From Myotis daubentonii (taxonomy: Eukaryota > Chordata > Mammalia > Chiroptera > Vespertilionidae): 64,000 nucleotides of DNA. How positions within the stretch are numbered: position 1 is the first letter of the stretch; each line of letters begins with the position of its first letter. The translations under genes were made by a program, and so were the position numbers. The DNA lies in NCBI RefSeq assembly GCF_963259705.1, contig NC_081844.1, forward strand, positions 17,593,715 through 17,657,714, in the 5' to 3' direction. Shown one piece after another: positions 33,938 to 45,427 of the stretch. Below the pieces are notes generated by a model. The model worked only from the letters and a program-made list of their open reading frames with translations. It was not told the origin of the DNA and made no database searches.

Positions 33938-34689
33938 CATAAACCAAGGTCGTTAGAGTTTATAGGAAGCAGATTCAAAGGGATTGTGGGATTTTCTTAG
34001 TCGTTTAGTAAAATTATGGAGGATTCAGAACCAAGTGTCCTTACACACCACATCTTCCCATGTGAATAGGCTGCTAAAAACCACTAACTAAGGAAAATAG
34101 AAGGGGTATTAAAGGTCTAGTCTCACCAAAAAATGTGAAGGCAATTGCTTTTCTGGAAGTTTACTTGGAGGGAAATGAGATGAGGATTTGGCAGTCAGAC
34201 TTAGGCAGAATCTCAACCAGATAATAGCTTTCTATTACAACATGGAGCATATAAATATATTACAAGCATTCATTCACAGGGGGGAATTACAATGCTGTTA
34301 TAACAATTAATTGATAAAACTTCCAATTAGGTAATAAGCCTTACTCATTAGGCTCATCTCTCTCTTCGACATATGAATATGCATACACAAACATGTATTC
34401 TCGCTTTCCCTGAAGTCACACATTCCCCTTACAGTCCTTTTCCTAGTGTCTCTCTCAGGGTATCTCCTTATTCTCCTTTCCTCCCCTCTTTCTTACCCCA
34501 TTTGGGTCCCAAGTTTGCTTTCTAACTCAAAGGAGCTCTCAACTGCACAGACAAAATTATGAAATGTACTGAAAGTACATGGAAGTTGATAACAATTCCA
34601 AGCCAACATTATTGATGTAGGATGAACAAGAGGTCAATTTTGCAGCTCAATATGGTAGAAAATTATTTAATTAATACCAAAAAGGCATT
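33938..34689. other. No gene or repeat recognised
   Basis: This is unique, AT-leaning DNA. No coding or RNA signature was seen. Confidence 0.45.
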
Positions 34690-34905
34690 AAAACAATGCT
34701 GACTCTGTGTCAGGATGTATCTGAGGCTCTGGGAATATATCTGTGACCAAGACAGAAAAGAATCCTGCCATCATGGAGCCCCTGTTCTCATGGGAGAGAC
34801 AGATAATATGCAAGTCAGCAGAAAATATAACACATTCTAGAAACCAATAATTTTCATTAAAATATTGCCTTCCTAAGGAGGTGACAGTTGAGCTGAGACA
34901 GGTAA
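34690..34905 (+). repeat. Ancient mammalian repeat
   Basis: GAATCCTGCCATCATGGAGC, CATGGGAGAGACAGATAATA and AAGGAGGTGACAGTTGAGCT follow the order of a common old repeat, also seen in part at 8175. The family is unresolved. Confidence 0.5.
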
Positions 34906-35204
34906 CTTCATGCCAATGACAACCATTAGTGATTTAAAATAGTTGTGTGTTATCTATATTCCTCAGAGACATTGTCATCTGTTCATCTTCTAAGCAAGGA
35001 AACAAGTTATTTTACCACACAAACAAAAACAAATGCCCCCTGGCTAATAGGGACAGTATTCTGTGAAGGTAAAAACTGACTGATGTAACATAAATCCAAA
35101 TTTTTCAGTGATTTGAGGTAATACATGTTTGTTTCCTGTTTACCTCAAGTCTGACCCAAGGCGAGAGACAATTGGGTTCAGGGGGTCCAAGGTCACTGGG
35201 GCAC

Positions 35205-35400
35205 TCTCATTCATACGGCAGAAGGAGAAGAGGCAGCATGGAGGGTCACACGAAAGATATTTTAAGGGGCAGATATTTCATCACATATATTAACTGGAAC
35301 TCAGTCACATAGTCTCAGCTAATGGTAAAACAGCCTGGGAGAGACAGTCTAGCTGTGTGCCTAGGGAACACTTAATGAACACTGGCTCATCTCTGCCCTA
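35205..35400. repeat. Ancient LTR-like repeat
   Basis: GGAACTCAGTCACATAG and GACAGTCTAGCTGTGTGCC match a common old repeat that I believe belongs to the ERVL-MaLR group. It ends near CACTGGCTCATCTCTGCCC. Confidence 0.4.
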
Positions 35401-36236
35401 AGGAGGTGGAAGGAAAAATTATCTTACACTTTGAAAAGAGCATCTACACTGCTGACGGGAGAACTAACTAGGCCAAGGGTTCAGTTAATATACAGTTTTC
35501 CTTATTCACTCTGAGGGATGATGAGCAACTGAATTTTTCAAATCATGGCAACTATAGGCATAACAATGGTGTAATAATGCTTCAATGACCATTAATCCAT
35601 TGAACCTTCAGAAACTTGCATCCTTGTACATAGACAGAGCAAGAGTATTGTTTCCATTTTAGAAAATGGTGAACCGAGAGCCAAGCAATCATTTAGAGCT
35701 GAAAAAATCTAATATATTATTTCATCTAAATCCATCATTTCAGAGTTGAGGAAATTAACATCTAAAGGGGTGTTGCCATCGGCCCCATGTGTATAGAACT
35801 AGTCATTAAATAGGTGTAAAGTTTCAGTTATGCAAGATGAGTAAGCGCTAGAGACCTGCTGTACCACACAGTGCCAGTAGTTAGCATGCACCTTCAAGTT
35901 TCAGAGGGTAGACCTCACATTGTGTTCTTACCACAAAACAACAACAAAGAAAACAAGGAAACACTGGGAGATGTTGGACATGTCTAGTACCTTGATTATG
36001 GTGTTGATACCAGGGTTTTTGCATATGTCTAAACTAATAAAATTATATGCATTAAATAGGTTCAGTCTTTCTATATCAATTATACCTCAGTAAAGACTTT
36101 AAACAAGAAAATATTAGAGCACATGCATAATTAATAATGATGGTAAATTTCATTTCATTGAAGATTTTTTATTAAATACCTACCTACACACACACCATAC
36201 ATAGATCACAATGTGAAATCCTCTACACTAGTATAA
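35401..36236. other. Unique DNA with a weak MIR
   Basis: A reverse MIR-like piece may lie at 35590-35700 (TCCATTTTAGAAAATGGTGA then CCGAGAGCCAAGCAATC). Otherwise nothing is recognised. A short ACACACAC patch adjoins the Helitron that starts at 36237. Confidence 0.35.
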
Positions 36237-36303
36237 TCTAATCTAACAAAAGACAAACATGCAAATTGACCATGCCTTCGCTATGCCTTAAGCCATGCCC
36301 ACC

Positions 36304-36351
36304 TGCCAATCAGAGCGACTATATGCAAATTAACCCAACCAAGATGGCGGC
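36304..36351 (+). promoter_or_regulatory. Promoter-like block: CCAAT, octamer, YY1-like
   Basis: CCAAT (36306-36310), the octamer ATGCAAAT (36323-36330) and AAGATGGCGGC (36341-36351) lie within 46 bp. The last fits the YY1 initiator-type motif found at many TATA-less mammalian promoters. Helitrons are known to capture promoter fragments. Whether this one is captured, and from which gene, needs a search. Confidence 0.45.
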
Positions 36352-36540
36352 CGGCAGCCACGGAGCTGAAGCAAGCAGGAGGCTTGGTTGCTCCAGTGAT
36401 GGAGGAAGCCAAGCTTCCTGGCTGGCTCTGAGCCACACTGAAGGCAACAAAGTTTCAATTATAGAAGGTAAATAAACCCCAAAATTAAAAAACAGAAAGA
36501 AAAAAAGGAGAGGCTGGGAGCTTCCGTCGCCAGGGGGCTT

Positions 36541-36780
36541 GACCAGCCTGAAAATGGCCCTCAGCCGCTCACCCAGACTGGCCAGGCACCTCAGTGGGGA
36601 CCCCCCCACACCCTAAAGGGGGTGTGAAGCCTGAAAACAGCCATCACCCCCTCACCCAGGCTGGCCAGGCACCCCAGTAGGGACCCCCACCATGAAGGGG
36701 GTGTGACCAGCTGCAAACATCCATCAGCCCCTCACCCAGGCTGGCCAGGCACCCCAGCGGGACCCCCACGCTGATCCAGG
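36541..36780 (+). repeat. 81-bp minisatellite, three units
   Basis: Units open with GACCAGCCTGAAAATGGCC (36541), GTGAAGCCTGAAAACAGCC (about 36622) and GTGACCAGCTGCAAACATCC (about 36703). They are the same repeat as at 8497-8899 with two units fewer. Confidence 0.85.
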
Positions 36781-36922
36781 ACACCCTTCAGGGCAAACTA
36801 GCCACTCCCCACCCGTTCACCAGGCCTCTATCCTATATAATAATCCTATATAATAAAAGGGTAATATCCAAACTGACCCTAACAGCAGAACGACTGGGAA
36901 TGACTGGTCACTATGACACACA

Positions 36923-36974
36923 CTGAACACCAGGGGGCAGACGCTCAATGCAGGAGCTTCCCCCTGGTGGTCAG
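36923..36974. promoter_or_regulatory. CTCF-like pair, both arms weakened
   Basis: The forward arm CTGAACACCAGGGGGCAG (36923-36940) has A for a core C. The reverse arm CTTCCCCCTGGTGGTCAG (36957-36974) has T for a core G. Spacing matches the pair at 9019-9070. These changes should reduce CTCF affinity, if the motif binds at all. Confidence 0.35.
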
Positions 36975-37304
36975 TGTGCTCCCACAGGGGAGCTCTGCTC
37001 AGCCACAAGCCAGGCTGATGGCTGCCCGCACAGCGGTGGTGGTGGGAGCCTCTCCTGCCTCCTCAGCAGCACTAAGGGGATGTCCGACTGCAGCTTAGGC
37101 CTGCTCCCCGCTGGCAAGTGGACATCCCCTGAGGGCTCCCGGGCTGCCAGAGTGATGTCTGACTGCCAGCTTAGGCCCAATTCCCCAGGGAGCGGGCCTA
37201 AACCAGCAGGTGGTCATCCCCCAAGGGGTCCCAGACTGTGAGAGGGCACAGGCCAGGGTGAGGGACCCCCCAAGTGCACAGATTTTTGTGCACTGGGCAT
37301 CTAG

Positions 37305-38249
37305 TAAAGGATATAAAAACATAACTTCCCTGGAGGTAATAAAAAAAAAAGAAGGTCTCCTTTTCAGCCCCCCACTTCTTTGATTAATGGGTAATATTCA
37401 CATCCCTCAGAGTTCATTCCTCTTATTTTCTCTTTCATTCTATACTTTCCTGCTAGGCAACACTATAGTTTCAATTGTATTAGAGTTGTGTTTGGGGAAG
37501 ATACCCAGAACTCTCACCCAGCTGTAGTCTCACAGATATCCAACTGCCTCCTGGGTATTTCACTTGTTTCTCAAGTAAACAAAACTGAATTTATCTCCTC
37601 TCACAAACTTGACTGTGCTCTAATGCTCCTTCCCTCAGCTCACTCAAAAGGAAACCTGGGAATCAGACTGACTCCATCCACCCCCTACCCTGTCGGAGGC
37701 TGGGTTTCCTAAAAGCAGAACATGAAAGGGGGGTTCTTTTGCAAGCGATTTATTGACAGAGTGCTCTCTGGAGAAGGGAATTGAGGAAACTGGGTGGACA
37801 AGGAAGGGGCTGAACAAGAACATGGTCTTAGCTGGAGACCAGCTTCACCTGGTCCCACAGGGAGCTCTGGAGCACAGAGAACAGGGCAATGCTGACCCCA
37901 CCTCAGGGCTATGAGACCAGACTTCCATATCCTCACATCGGTCGGTCATTGGCTACAAACTGCCAGTGGGGAGAGGATGGCATAATCTCCTACACGAGAT
38001 AGCTCCTATTCAGACAGCGCCAGTGCTCTAGAGAAGTGGTCACTGAGGAATTAGCAGCCCACACAGCAGCTGAAGGATGGAGGGATGCACCTGCCAGCTA
38101 AAGGAGATCTGGGCAGAGTACCAACAGCAAACACAATGCCTCCCATAGGCAACTAATCTATAAAGACCATTGATTTGCCTCCTAAATATGATTCTAATCT
38201 GTCTACTTCTCTCCATCTTCAATACCCGGAGACGTGCTTTCCCACCTCT
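37305..38249. other. No gene or repeat recognised
   Basis: This is the right flank of the Helitron, unique-looking. Frames below 80 codons carry no signature. Confidence 0.45.
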
Positions 38250-38585
38250 GCTCTCTGGCATGGTTTGAATCCTCCACTAAGAATGCTTTTTCCCACGTGT
38301 GGATAGTTATGCATCTTTCAAGTCCAAGTTCAAATGGCAATTCTCTTTTGTAGTTTCTGCTGATCCAGCTCTCCTCCTGCAGAAATAGTCACTCGTTTTG
38401 TTCCCATTGTACTTTATATGTTCATCAGTTGTAGGACTACTAACAACTATAGCACAATGAATGGCTTCCTCTTTACATGGTGGCACAGTATCTCCTGAGA
38501 TGATGGGTTGTGTCTTATTCATTTCTGTATCTGCAGTGCAAAACACAGTCCCTGACGCACAGTAGGTGCTCAATAAATGTCTGGA
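38250..38585 (+). repeat. L2 LINE 3' end
   Basis: TTTCAAGTCCAAGTTCAAAT, TGTCTTATTCATTTCTGTAT and CACAGTAGGTGCTCAATAAATG occur in the order of the L2 3' end. Confidence 0.75.
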
Positions 38586-39689
38586 TATAACCCTAAAATG
38601 TACATAATAAGTCATGGGCAGCAAAGCTGACCTGGAGGCATTCGTCGATGGAAATCCTAAATTGGGTAGAGAAGAAATCTAGGTACTGACACATCACTTC
38701 TTCCTATTCGCTCTCAAACGCACATCCATCCATCTCCAAACAGCACATCCGTCTGTTAAATTCAAGATCAACTGGTCCATTCTCTCACTATTCCCTTTCT
38801 CACAGGTCGATTCCTTCTCTGACCTCTTAGAAAATTTCGCAATGATACCACGGTATTTTCACATAGGCCAGTGTACTACAGCTTATAATGAGTCCTATTT
38901 TATGTGTGACTTGTTGAAAGCTAGGGCCTTACCTTACAACTCTGTGTATTACACTGGGGGCAGTAGTAGACAATGAGGGCTCAAGGAGTTTGTTCAGAAT
39001 TGATTATGGCAGGAAATACTTGGGTGTGGAGGCTGCGGCATTTTGAAAGAAGCAGCCAAAGCAGAAGGCAGTTTACATGGAAGGTAGTTCATCAGCATAA
39101 GTTACTACCTCCTGGCCTACGACGTGACTGCACCCGACACACCTGACTGTGAACTGATGCCACCTGACCTAGGAGAGGAGCTGCACCCGGTTTCCTTGTG
39201 GAATAACAAACTGCCTGCTTCAGGAGGTGCTGCTGTGGCCCCATGATCCTTCTTCAAAGTTAGGACACAGGGCGGTCCTTCTGCAGTTTAAAAGAGAGAG
39301 AGACAGGGAAGCGATAACCCGTAAACTTGGAAACAGCACTGCTCCCTGGGATCCGAATTGATTTTCTCTCTCTCCTCTGACTCTGCAGGCTGCAAGGCCG
39401 GGATCAAGAAGACACAAGTCCTCTGTTAAAGACAACATGACACATATTTTTAAGGTGGGGTGGGCGAGTGGAGAGCTGGTGCTTGTAGGATTGAGAGGCT
39501 CGTAAGGCTGTTGCATGAGGACACTGAGAGCAGGTCCTTTCTGGAATCCCGCCCACACCCTACCATGGAGTACACAGCCCACTGCTCGTGGAGACTTGAC
39601 ATTTACCCAATGGTGTGATGGCCGAACCTGAACTGGCCTGTTAAGAGGAGAGGCCATGTCAGGGAAGTTTTTCATTGTTGTTGTCATTG
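38586..39689. other. No gene recognised
   Basis: A 155-codon reverse frame (39220-39687) is among the longest in the window, but it has no recognisable domain, no splice context I can argue for and a biased leucine/serine content. I leave it uncalled. Confidence 0.4.
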
Positions 39690-39840
39690 TTTGGTTGTTC
39701 TCTCAGTGTCCATGTACTTCTACTGAGTTTTGACTTTCTTGTCTGTAAAGTGAGGACAGTAATACCTGATTCTAGAAAACAAGTGCACAGTAATATTTAT
39801 GAGCCAGGTCGGCGTTTAGTAAATGGTAATGGCTCTTCAT
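39690..39840 (+). repeat. MIR SINE fragment
   Basis: TTTCTTGTCTGTAAAGTGAG, GACAGTAATACCTGATTCTA and CGTTTAGTAAATGGTAATGG lie in MIR order. Confidence 0.65.
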
Positions 39841-40744
39841 CTTTCTCCTGCTCTCATTGCAAGTTTGGCTCTGGTTTGCAGTGTTTGCACAGGACCTTCT
39901 GCTTCCTTCATCCTGAACGCGACCTAGATCTGATTGCTTCAGTCTGTCTGGGCTTTGCCTTGTAGGAAAGCATGCAGCATCTGGAGTTACACACACCACT
40001 CGACATGTGATGGTGGATCCTTGCTTATTGTACTCTTGTTGCTTTATGTATGTAACCTTGACCTTCCTGGATAAAGTCCAGGAGCCCCCTCACTAGGAAC
40101 CTGAACTCCATGAGAATACAGACCACGCTCATCAGGCATTCCCAGCCCTGAGAGCTGTGCCCAACAAATATTTGTTGAGTGAATGAATGGCAAAGGAACT
40201 TGACTCTATTTCAAGCTTTAAGTATGAGGAATATTCAAGAGTCTTTGTGAACCAAATATATAAAATGAGTTTTGTTGTATAAGAAAATAAATTTCACATC
40301 CATGCTAACTAGTTTTGTTCTGGGCACTTTGGAAATATTAATGCTTCATATAATGTAAAGTATCACAGCCAATTCCTAATTATTCATGTTTTAAATAGTC
40401 ATGAATTGATTTTAATCTGATTTTGTTGTAAACAACATAACCACAGGAAAGAACCACTGAACCAAAGTCGAGACCCATCTTGGTTCTTTCCCATCCATGT
40501 GTCTGTGTCAAATCAGTTCCCCTCTGGGTCTGTTTTCCTTATCTGTAAAAATACTGGTATCTAATGTCTGTTTGATATGTAATATCTAGTTTGGGAAGCT
40601 AAATCCCACCTCTCCACATAGCTCAGATTGAAATTTTTGCAACTTTCCATTCTTCTTATTTGGATGTTATATACAAGAGTGATGTTTTCATTGCCAGAAG
40701 AATTTTGTCACCAGATGACAATGTACCAGTAAGATCAGAATATA
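39841..40744. other. Unique DNA with an L2 end
   Basis: An L2 3' end lies at about 40085-40190 (CTCCATGAGAATACAGACC, then CAACAAATATTTGTTGAGTG). The remainder is unassigned and AT-leaning. Confidence 0.45.
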
Positions 40745-40759
40745 AAGCATGACATCCTT

Positions 40760-43041
40760 TTTTGTAATTTTTAAGGCTTTTAGAAATTTTTTATTGAATT
40801 TATCAGGGTAACATTGGTTAATAAAATTATGTAGGTTTCAGGGGTACAATTCTATAATACAACATCTGTATATTATATTGTGTGTTCACCAGCCAAAGTA
40901 AAGTCTCCTTCTGTCTCTATGTATCCCCCTTTACCCTCTCTAACCTCCCCCCTCCCCCCTTTCACTCTGGTAATTACTACACTTTTATCTGTGTGTCTAT
41001 GAGTAATTTTTCTATTTTTTCTTGATTTCTTCAACTTTTCTGTCCAGCCCTCTTCCCCTTTAATAGCTGTCAGTCTGTTCTCTGTATCTATGAGTCTGTT
41101 CTATTTTGTTTGTTTATTTTGATCATTAAATTCCACATATAAGTGTAATCATATGGCACTTGTCTTTCTCTGACTGGCTTATTTCACATAGCATAATATG
41201 CCCCAGGTTCATCCCTGCTGTCACAAAAAGTAAGATTTTGTTCTTTTTCACTGCTGTATAGTAATCCATTGTGTCAATGTATCACAGCCTTTTTATCCAC
41301 TCATTTACTGATGGGCACTTGGGCTGCTTCCAAATCTTGACTATTGTAAATAACACTGCAAAGAACATAGGGGTACATATATTCTTTCAAATGGATGTTT
41401 CAGGTATTTTCAGATATACTCCCAGAAGTGGAATCGCTGGGTCATAAGGCAGTTCCATTTTCAAGTTTTGGAGGTAACTTCACACTGTTTTCCACAGCGG
41501 CTGCACCAATCTGCATTACTACCAACCATGCACAAGGGTTTTATTTTCTCCACATCTTTGTTGATTTATTGATGATAGTTATTCATTGATGATAGGTATG
41601 AGGTGATAGTTCATTGTGGTTTTAATTTACATTTGTCTGATACTTAGTGACTTTGAGCATCTTTTCATATGTCTATTGGCCATCTGTATGTCCTCTTTGG
41701 CGAAATGTCTATTCAGGTCTTCTGCCCATTTTTAATTGAACTGTTTGTTTTTTGGGTGTTGAGTTGTATAAGTTATTTGTGAAATCTGGATATTAACCCC
41801 TTCTCAGATGCGTCATTGGCAAATATGTTCTCCCATTCAGCTAGTTGTCTTTTCATCTTGTTAGTGGTTTCCTTTTGTGCAAAACTTTTTAGTTTGATGT
41901 AGTCCCATTTGTTTACTGTTTCTCTTGCCCAAGCAGACATATTGGAAAAAAGTATTGCTACAAGAAGTGTCCAATATTTTACTGCCTATGTTTTCTTCTA
42001 AGATTTTTATGATTTCAAGTCTTACCTTTAAGTGCTTAATCTATTTTTAGTTTATTCTTATATATAGTGTAAGAAGGTGGTCTAATTTCATTATCTTGCA
42101 TGTATCTGTCCAATTTTTCCTCCAACACTATTTATTGAAGAGACTGTATTTACCCTATCGTATGTTCATGCCTCCTTTCTTGAATATTCATTGACGTAAA
42201 GGTTTATTTCTGGTTCTCTGTTCTGTTTCATTGATTTATATCCCTGTTTTTACGCCAGTACGTGTTGTTTTGATGACTATGTCTCTGTAGTATAGTTTGA
42301 TATGAAATAGTGTTTCCTCCAACTTCGTTCTTCTTTCTCAAGATTTCTGTGGCTATTCCGGGTCTTTTTTGGTTCCATATTTTTGGAATATTTGTTCTAG
42401 TTCTATGAAATATGTCATTGGTATCTTGATAGGAATTGCATTGAATCTCTAGACTGCTGTGGGTAGTATGAACTTTTTAATTATGTTAATTCTTCTTATC
42501 TGTAAACATGGTATATGCTTCCACTTACTTGTATCTTCTTTAATTTCTTTCTTCAGTGTTTTATAGTTTTCTGAGTACAAGTTTTTAAATCCTGGGTTAA
42601 ATTTATTTCAAGGAATATTTTTGTACAATTGTAAATGGGATTGTTTTCCTAGTTTCCCTTTCTGATAGTTCATTACTGTTGCATTAAAATGCAACTGGCC
42701 TGACCGGTTTGGCTCAGTGGATAGAGCGTCGGCCTGCAGACTCAGGGGTCCCAGGTTCGATTCCGGTCAAGGGCATGTACCTTGGTTGTGGGCACATCCC
42801 CAGTAGGGAGTGTGCAGGAGGCAGCTGATCGATGTTTCTCTCTCATCGATGTTTCTAGCTCTCTATCCCTCTCCCTTCCTCTCTGTAAAAAATCAATAAA
42901 AAATATATTTAAAAAAATGCAACTGAATTCTGGATATTTATTTTGTATTCTGCTATTATTTTACTGAATTCATTTATCAGTTCTAATAGTTTTTTTGGTG
43001 GAATCTTCAGGTTTCTCTATACAGTATCAGGTCATCTGCTT
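40760..43041 (-). mobile_element. L1, 5' truncated, with nested Ves
   Basis: The forward strand shows the reverse complement of L1: the 3' untranslated region at left, then ORF2 (TTTATCCACTCATTTACTGA, GAATCGCTGGGTCATAAGGC, TTGAACTGTTTGTTTTTTGG) up to about 43041. Stops and indels break ORF2. A 15-bp duplication AAGCATGACAT(C/T)CTT flanks it (40745-40759 and 43042-43056). A Ves SINE (42698-42913) later inserted into it. Confidence 0.93.
42698..42913 (+). mobile_element. Ves SINE nested in L1, younger subfamily
   Basis: It has the head GCCTGACCGGTTTGGCTCAG, B box GGTTCGATTCC, GATCGATGTTTCTCTCTCATC and TTTCTAGCTCTCTATCCC with a Ves tail. A 12-bp duplication AAAATGCAACTG (42686-42697 and 42914-42925) is perfect. 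It is very similar to the copies at 33177 and 45182. Confidence 0.96.
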
Positions 43042-43194
43042 AAGCATGACATTCTTAACATCAAATAGTACCCCAAATCATTGGATTTGCAAAATCCATC
43101 TAATTAAGTTCCACTATAGTTATGGGCTCAAATCACTATACATTTCAATTCTACATCACAAAAAGTTAGAGTGCTCCTGGGAGCCATAGAAACT

Positions 43195-43345
43195 TCTAGA
43201 GCAATCTCTTCATTTTATAGATAGGACACGGCTGACCAGAGGTGAAAATGACTGGCCCAATGTCACAACATGGGTTATAAAGCCAGAACTTGGACCCATC
43301 TCCTTAGTCCAAGCCAGTGCTCTGCACCATGCCACACCATTTTCT
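43195..43345 (-). repeat. MIR SINE, reverse
   Basis: TCTTCATTTTATAGATAGGA, GAAAATGACTGGCCCAATGT and AGCCAGAACTTGGACCC lie in reverse MIR order, ending CCAGTGCTCTGCACCATGCC. Confidence 0.8.
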
Positions 43346-44970
43346 TACATAAATGCGTTTGCTTGTCTAGGTGTAAACCACATAAGTCTGTGCCTATGTG
43401 AGCTTAAAAAAATTTATCACTGACAAAGACACACGTGAATCTATGTATTTCTTTTTCTTTCTTTGTTTTCAATTAAAAGTAGTTATGCTTATCAAAAAGC
43501 TATGGGGAAAAGAAAACAAAAATAGAAAGAATAAAAATATATAGAAATCATCTATTATACCAGCATCCAAACCTAATTACCATTAACAAGTTGAATGAGT
43601 CCTCCCATTTTTTAAATATGCATATTTCTATATTGTCATATGCATACTAGATATATAATTGTACACCTTGCTGTTGCCATTTAAATCATATCATGTGTTC
43701 TTCATGTTTTTATGTTCTAGTCTTCATCAATATTTGAATCACCACATAACATTCTGTTAATTGGATTAAACAGTTTTAGAACATTCTTTACTTGTTGTTT
43801 ACACTTTTAAATAACACTGAACTGAACTTTTTGTTTATGTGTATTTTTTATGCTTTTGAGTATTTCTTTAGTGTAAATACTAAGTGGATTGTTTTTTTTA
43901 AAGGGTACCAATGAGCATTATAGTGCTCTTGATATGTTCATTTAAATTGCTTTACAAGAGGATTTGTGCAAATTTCCACTGTCACATACAATGTATTAGA
44001 GTGGCATTCTCTAGTTTCAAAAAAAATTACTTATATCCAATATAGAACAAAGAACCTTATGTGTATAATAAAAACATGAACAGAGTCTTTTCTAGTGGAG
44101 AGAGTAAAAAGATTCCAAACTCAGGAAACAATTGCTGAAGACGCATTTCTGGGACCACAAAGTGGAATGGAAAAGTAACAAAGCAGGGAAATATTTTACA
44201 AGCACAATTTCAAAGGCTTCTCCTATATTGCTTTCTCTATCGCTAGAAATATAGAAAGTTATTGAACTTTGCTAAAGATTTTTTCTTCTCGGTCACAAAA
44301 CCAATGAATTGAAGAGGCACTTAGATAAAACATCGGTGGGGAAAGCAGTAGTAATTTGTCAGGCAGGATGCAATTGGAAGGGATGGCGAAACTGTGTTTG
44401 CAATCATATGTGCTGACCAACAAGGGACAACTTTCTGACCCCCTTGCTCCTTCGTTCTGCCTTGCCCCACTTTGTGTAGGAAAAGCTCTGCAGGAAATAG
44501 TGGGCAACCTCAGTAATGCTATGCAGGGCCTCTCTCTGCCACCACCTGTGCTGTTCTCTACCTTCCCAAGGGCGCTGCCCTCTCCTTGACCTCTACAGCT
44601 CGCCAGAGGAATTGGTAGGACTGAGCACAGGGGATGAGTCCAACCTCCCCACATGTAGGGCATGGACTGCCTCAGGAGCCGGAGTCCACACAAGAGGACA
44701 GAAAGGGCCTTACAATGTCACAATCCATACTAGGTCCTCTAGTTGGGGTGCAACCCAACTTATATACCTGCTGGGAGGGGAGAGGAGGACAGTAGAGTGC
44801 CTCTACTTGCTTGTACATGAATTGGAAAGAGGAGTATAGATATTCACCCAAATCATACCACGGACATACACATTTCTAACGTGGTCCCTGTCTCTATTGT
44901 ATATTTTGTGTAGATATATGTTCGTGCAGCTTACATATGACATGTTTGCTTATTTCTTTATTATATTACA
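43346..44970. other. No gene or repeat recognised
   Basis: This is AT-rich unique DNA. Overlapping frames at 44259-44693 (reverse, 144 codons) and 44516-44839 (forward, 107) contradict each other and lack domains, so neither is called. Confidence 0.45.
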
Positions 44971-45128
44971 CTAGAGGCCCGATGCACAAAATTCATGCAA
45001 GAGGCTCAGCCCTCAGAGCCCCAGCTGCCTCAGCCCTTGCAACCCTGGCTGCCTCACAGCCCCATGGCCTCACAGCCCCGCCCATGCCGTCCAGTCTAAT
45101 TAGCATATTAGCTCTTTATTATATAGGA
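44971..45128 (-). mobile_element. Short Helitron, 158 bp
   Basis: On the reverse strand it starts TCCTATATAATAAAGAGCTA (45128 leftward) and ends with GCATGAATTTTGTGC, then CGGGCCTCTAG (44971). The flanking forward-strand bases are A (44970) and T (45129), the expected AT target. The short interior is GC-rich and carries no CTCF-like pair. Confidence 0.92.
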
Positions 45129-45181
45129 TTTCCAGTTGAAAGTTGGTGGAAGACACTGGTACTTTTGAAAATGAGAAATGA

Positions 45182-45412
45182 GCCCTAACCGGTTTGGCTC
45201 AGTGGATAGAGTGTCGGCCTGCGGACTAAAGGGTCCCAGGTTCAATTCCAGTCAAGGGCATGTACCTTGGTTGTGGGCACATCCCCAGTGGGGAGTGTGC
45301 AGGAGGCAGCTGATCGATGTTTCTCTCTCATCGATGTTTCTAGCTCTCTATCCCTCTCCCTTCCTCTCTGTAAAAAGTCAATAAAATATGTTTTAAAAAA
45401 AAGAAAGAAAAA
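45182..45412 (+). mobile_element. Ves SINE, younger subfamily
   Basis: It has the head GCCCTAACCGGTTTGGCTCAG, B box GGTTCAATTCC, TGATCGATGTTTCTCTCTCA and TTTCTAGCTCTCTATCCC with an A-rich tail. A 15-bp duplication (45167-45181 and 45413-45427) differs by one transition. It is 53 bp downstream of the short Helitron. Confidence 0.96.
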
Positions 45413-45427
45413 GAAAATAAGAAATGA

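Larger units (their letters stand above)
36237..37304 (+). mobile_element. Composite Helitron, full-length copy
   Basis: It starts TCTAATCTAACAAAAGAC after A (36236) and ends with a GTGCACAGATTTTTGTGCAC-like hairpin and CTAG at 37304, then T. Four parts follow in order: a promoter-like block (36304-36351), a head with AAGGCAACAAAGTTTCAATT at 36441, about three units of the 81-bp repeat, and a HeliBat body from 36831/36844 with a CTCF-like pair. It is 1068 bp and non-autonomous. It shares its internal junction with 8404-9398. Confidence 0.9.

Noticed and set aside
39220..39687. 155-codon reverse frame
   Set aside because: No domain, no similarity I can name, no splice evidence.
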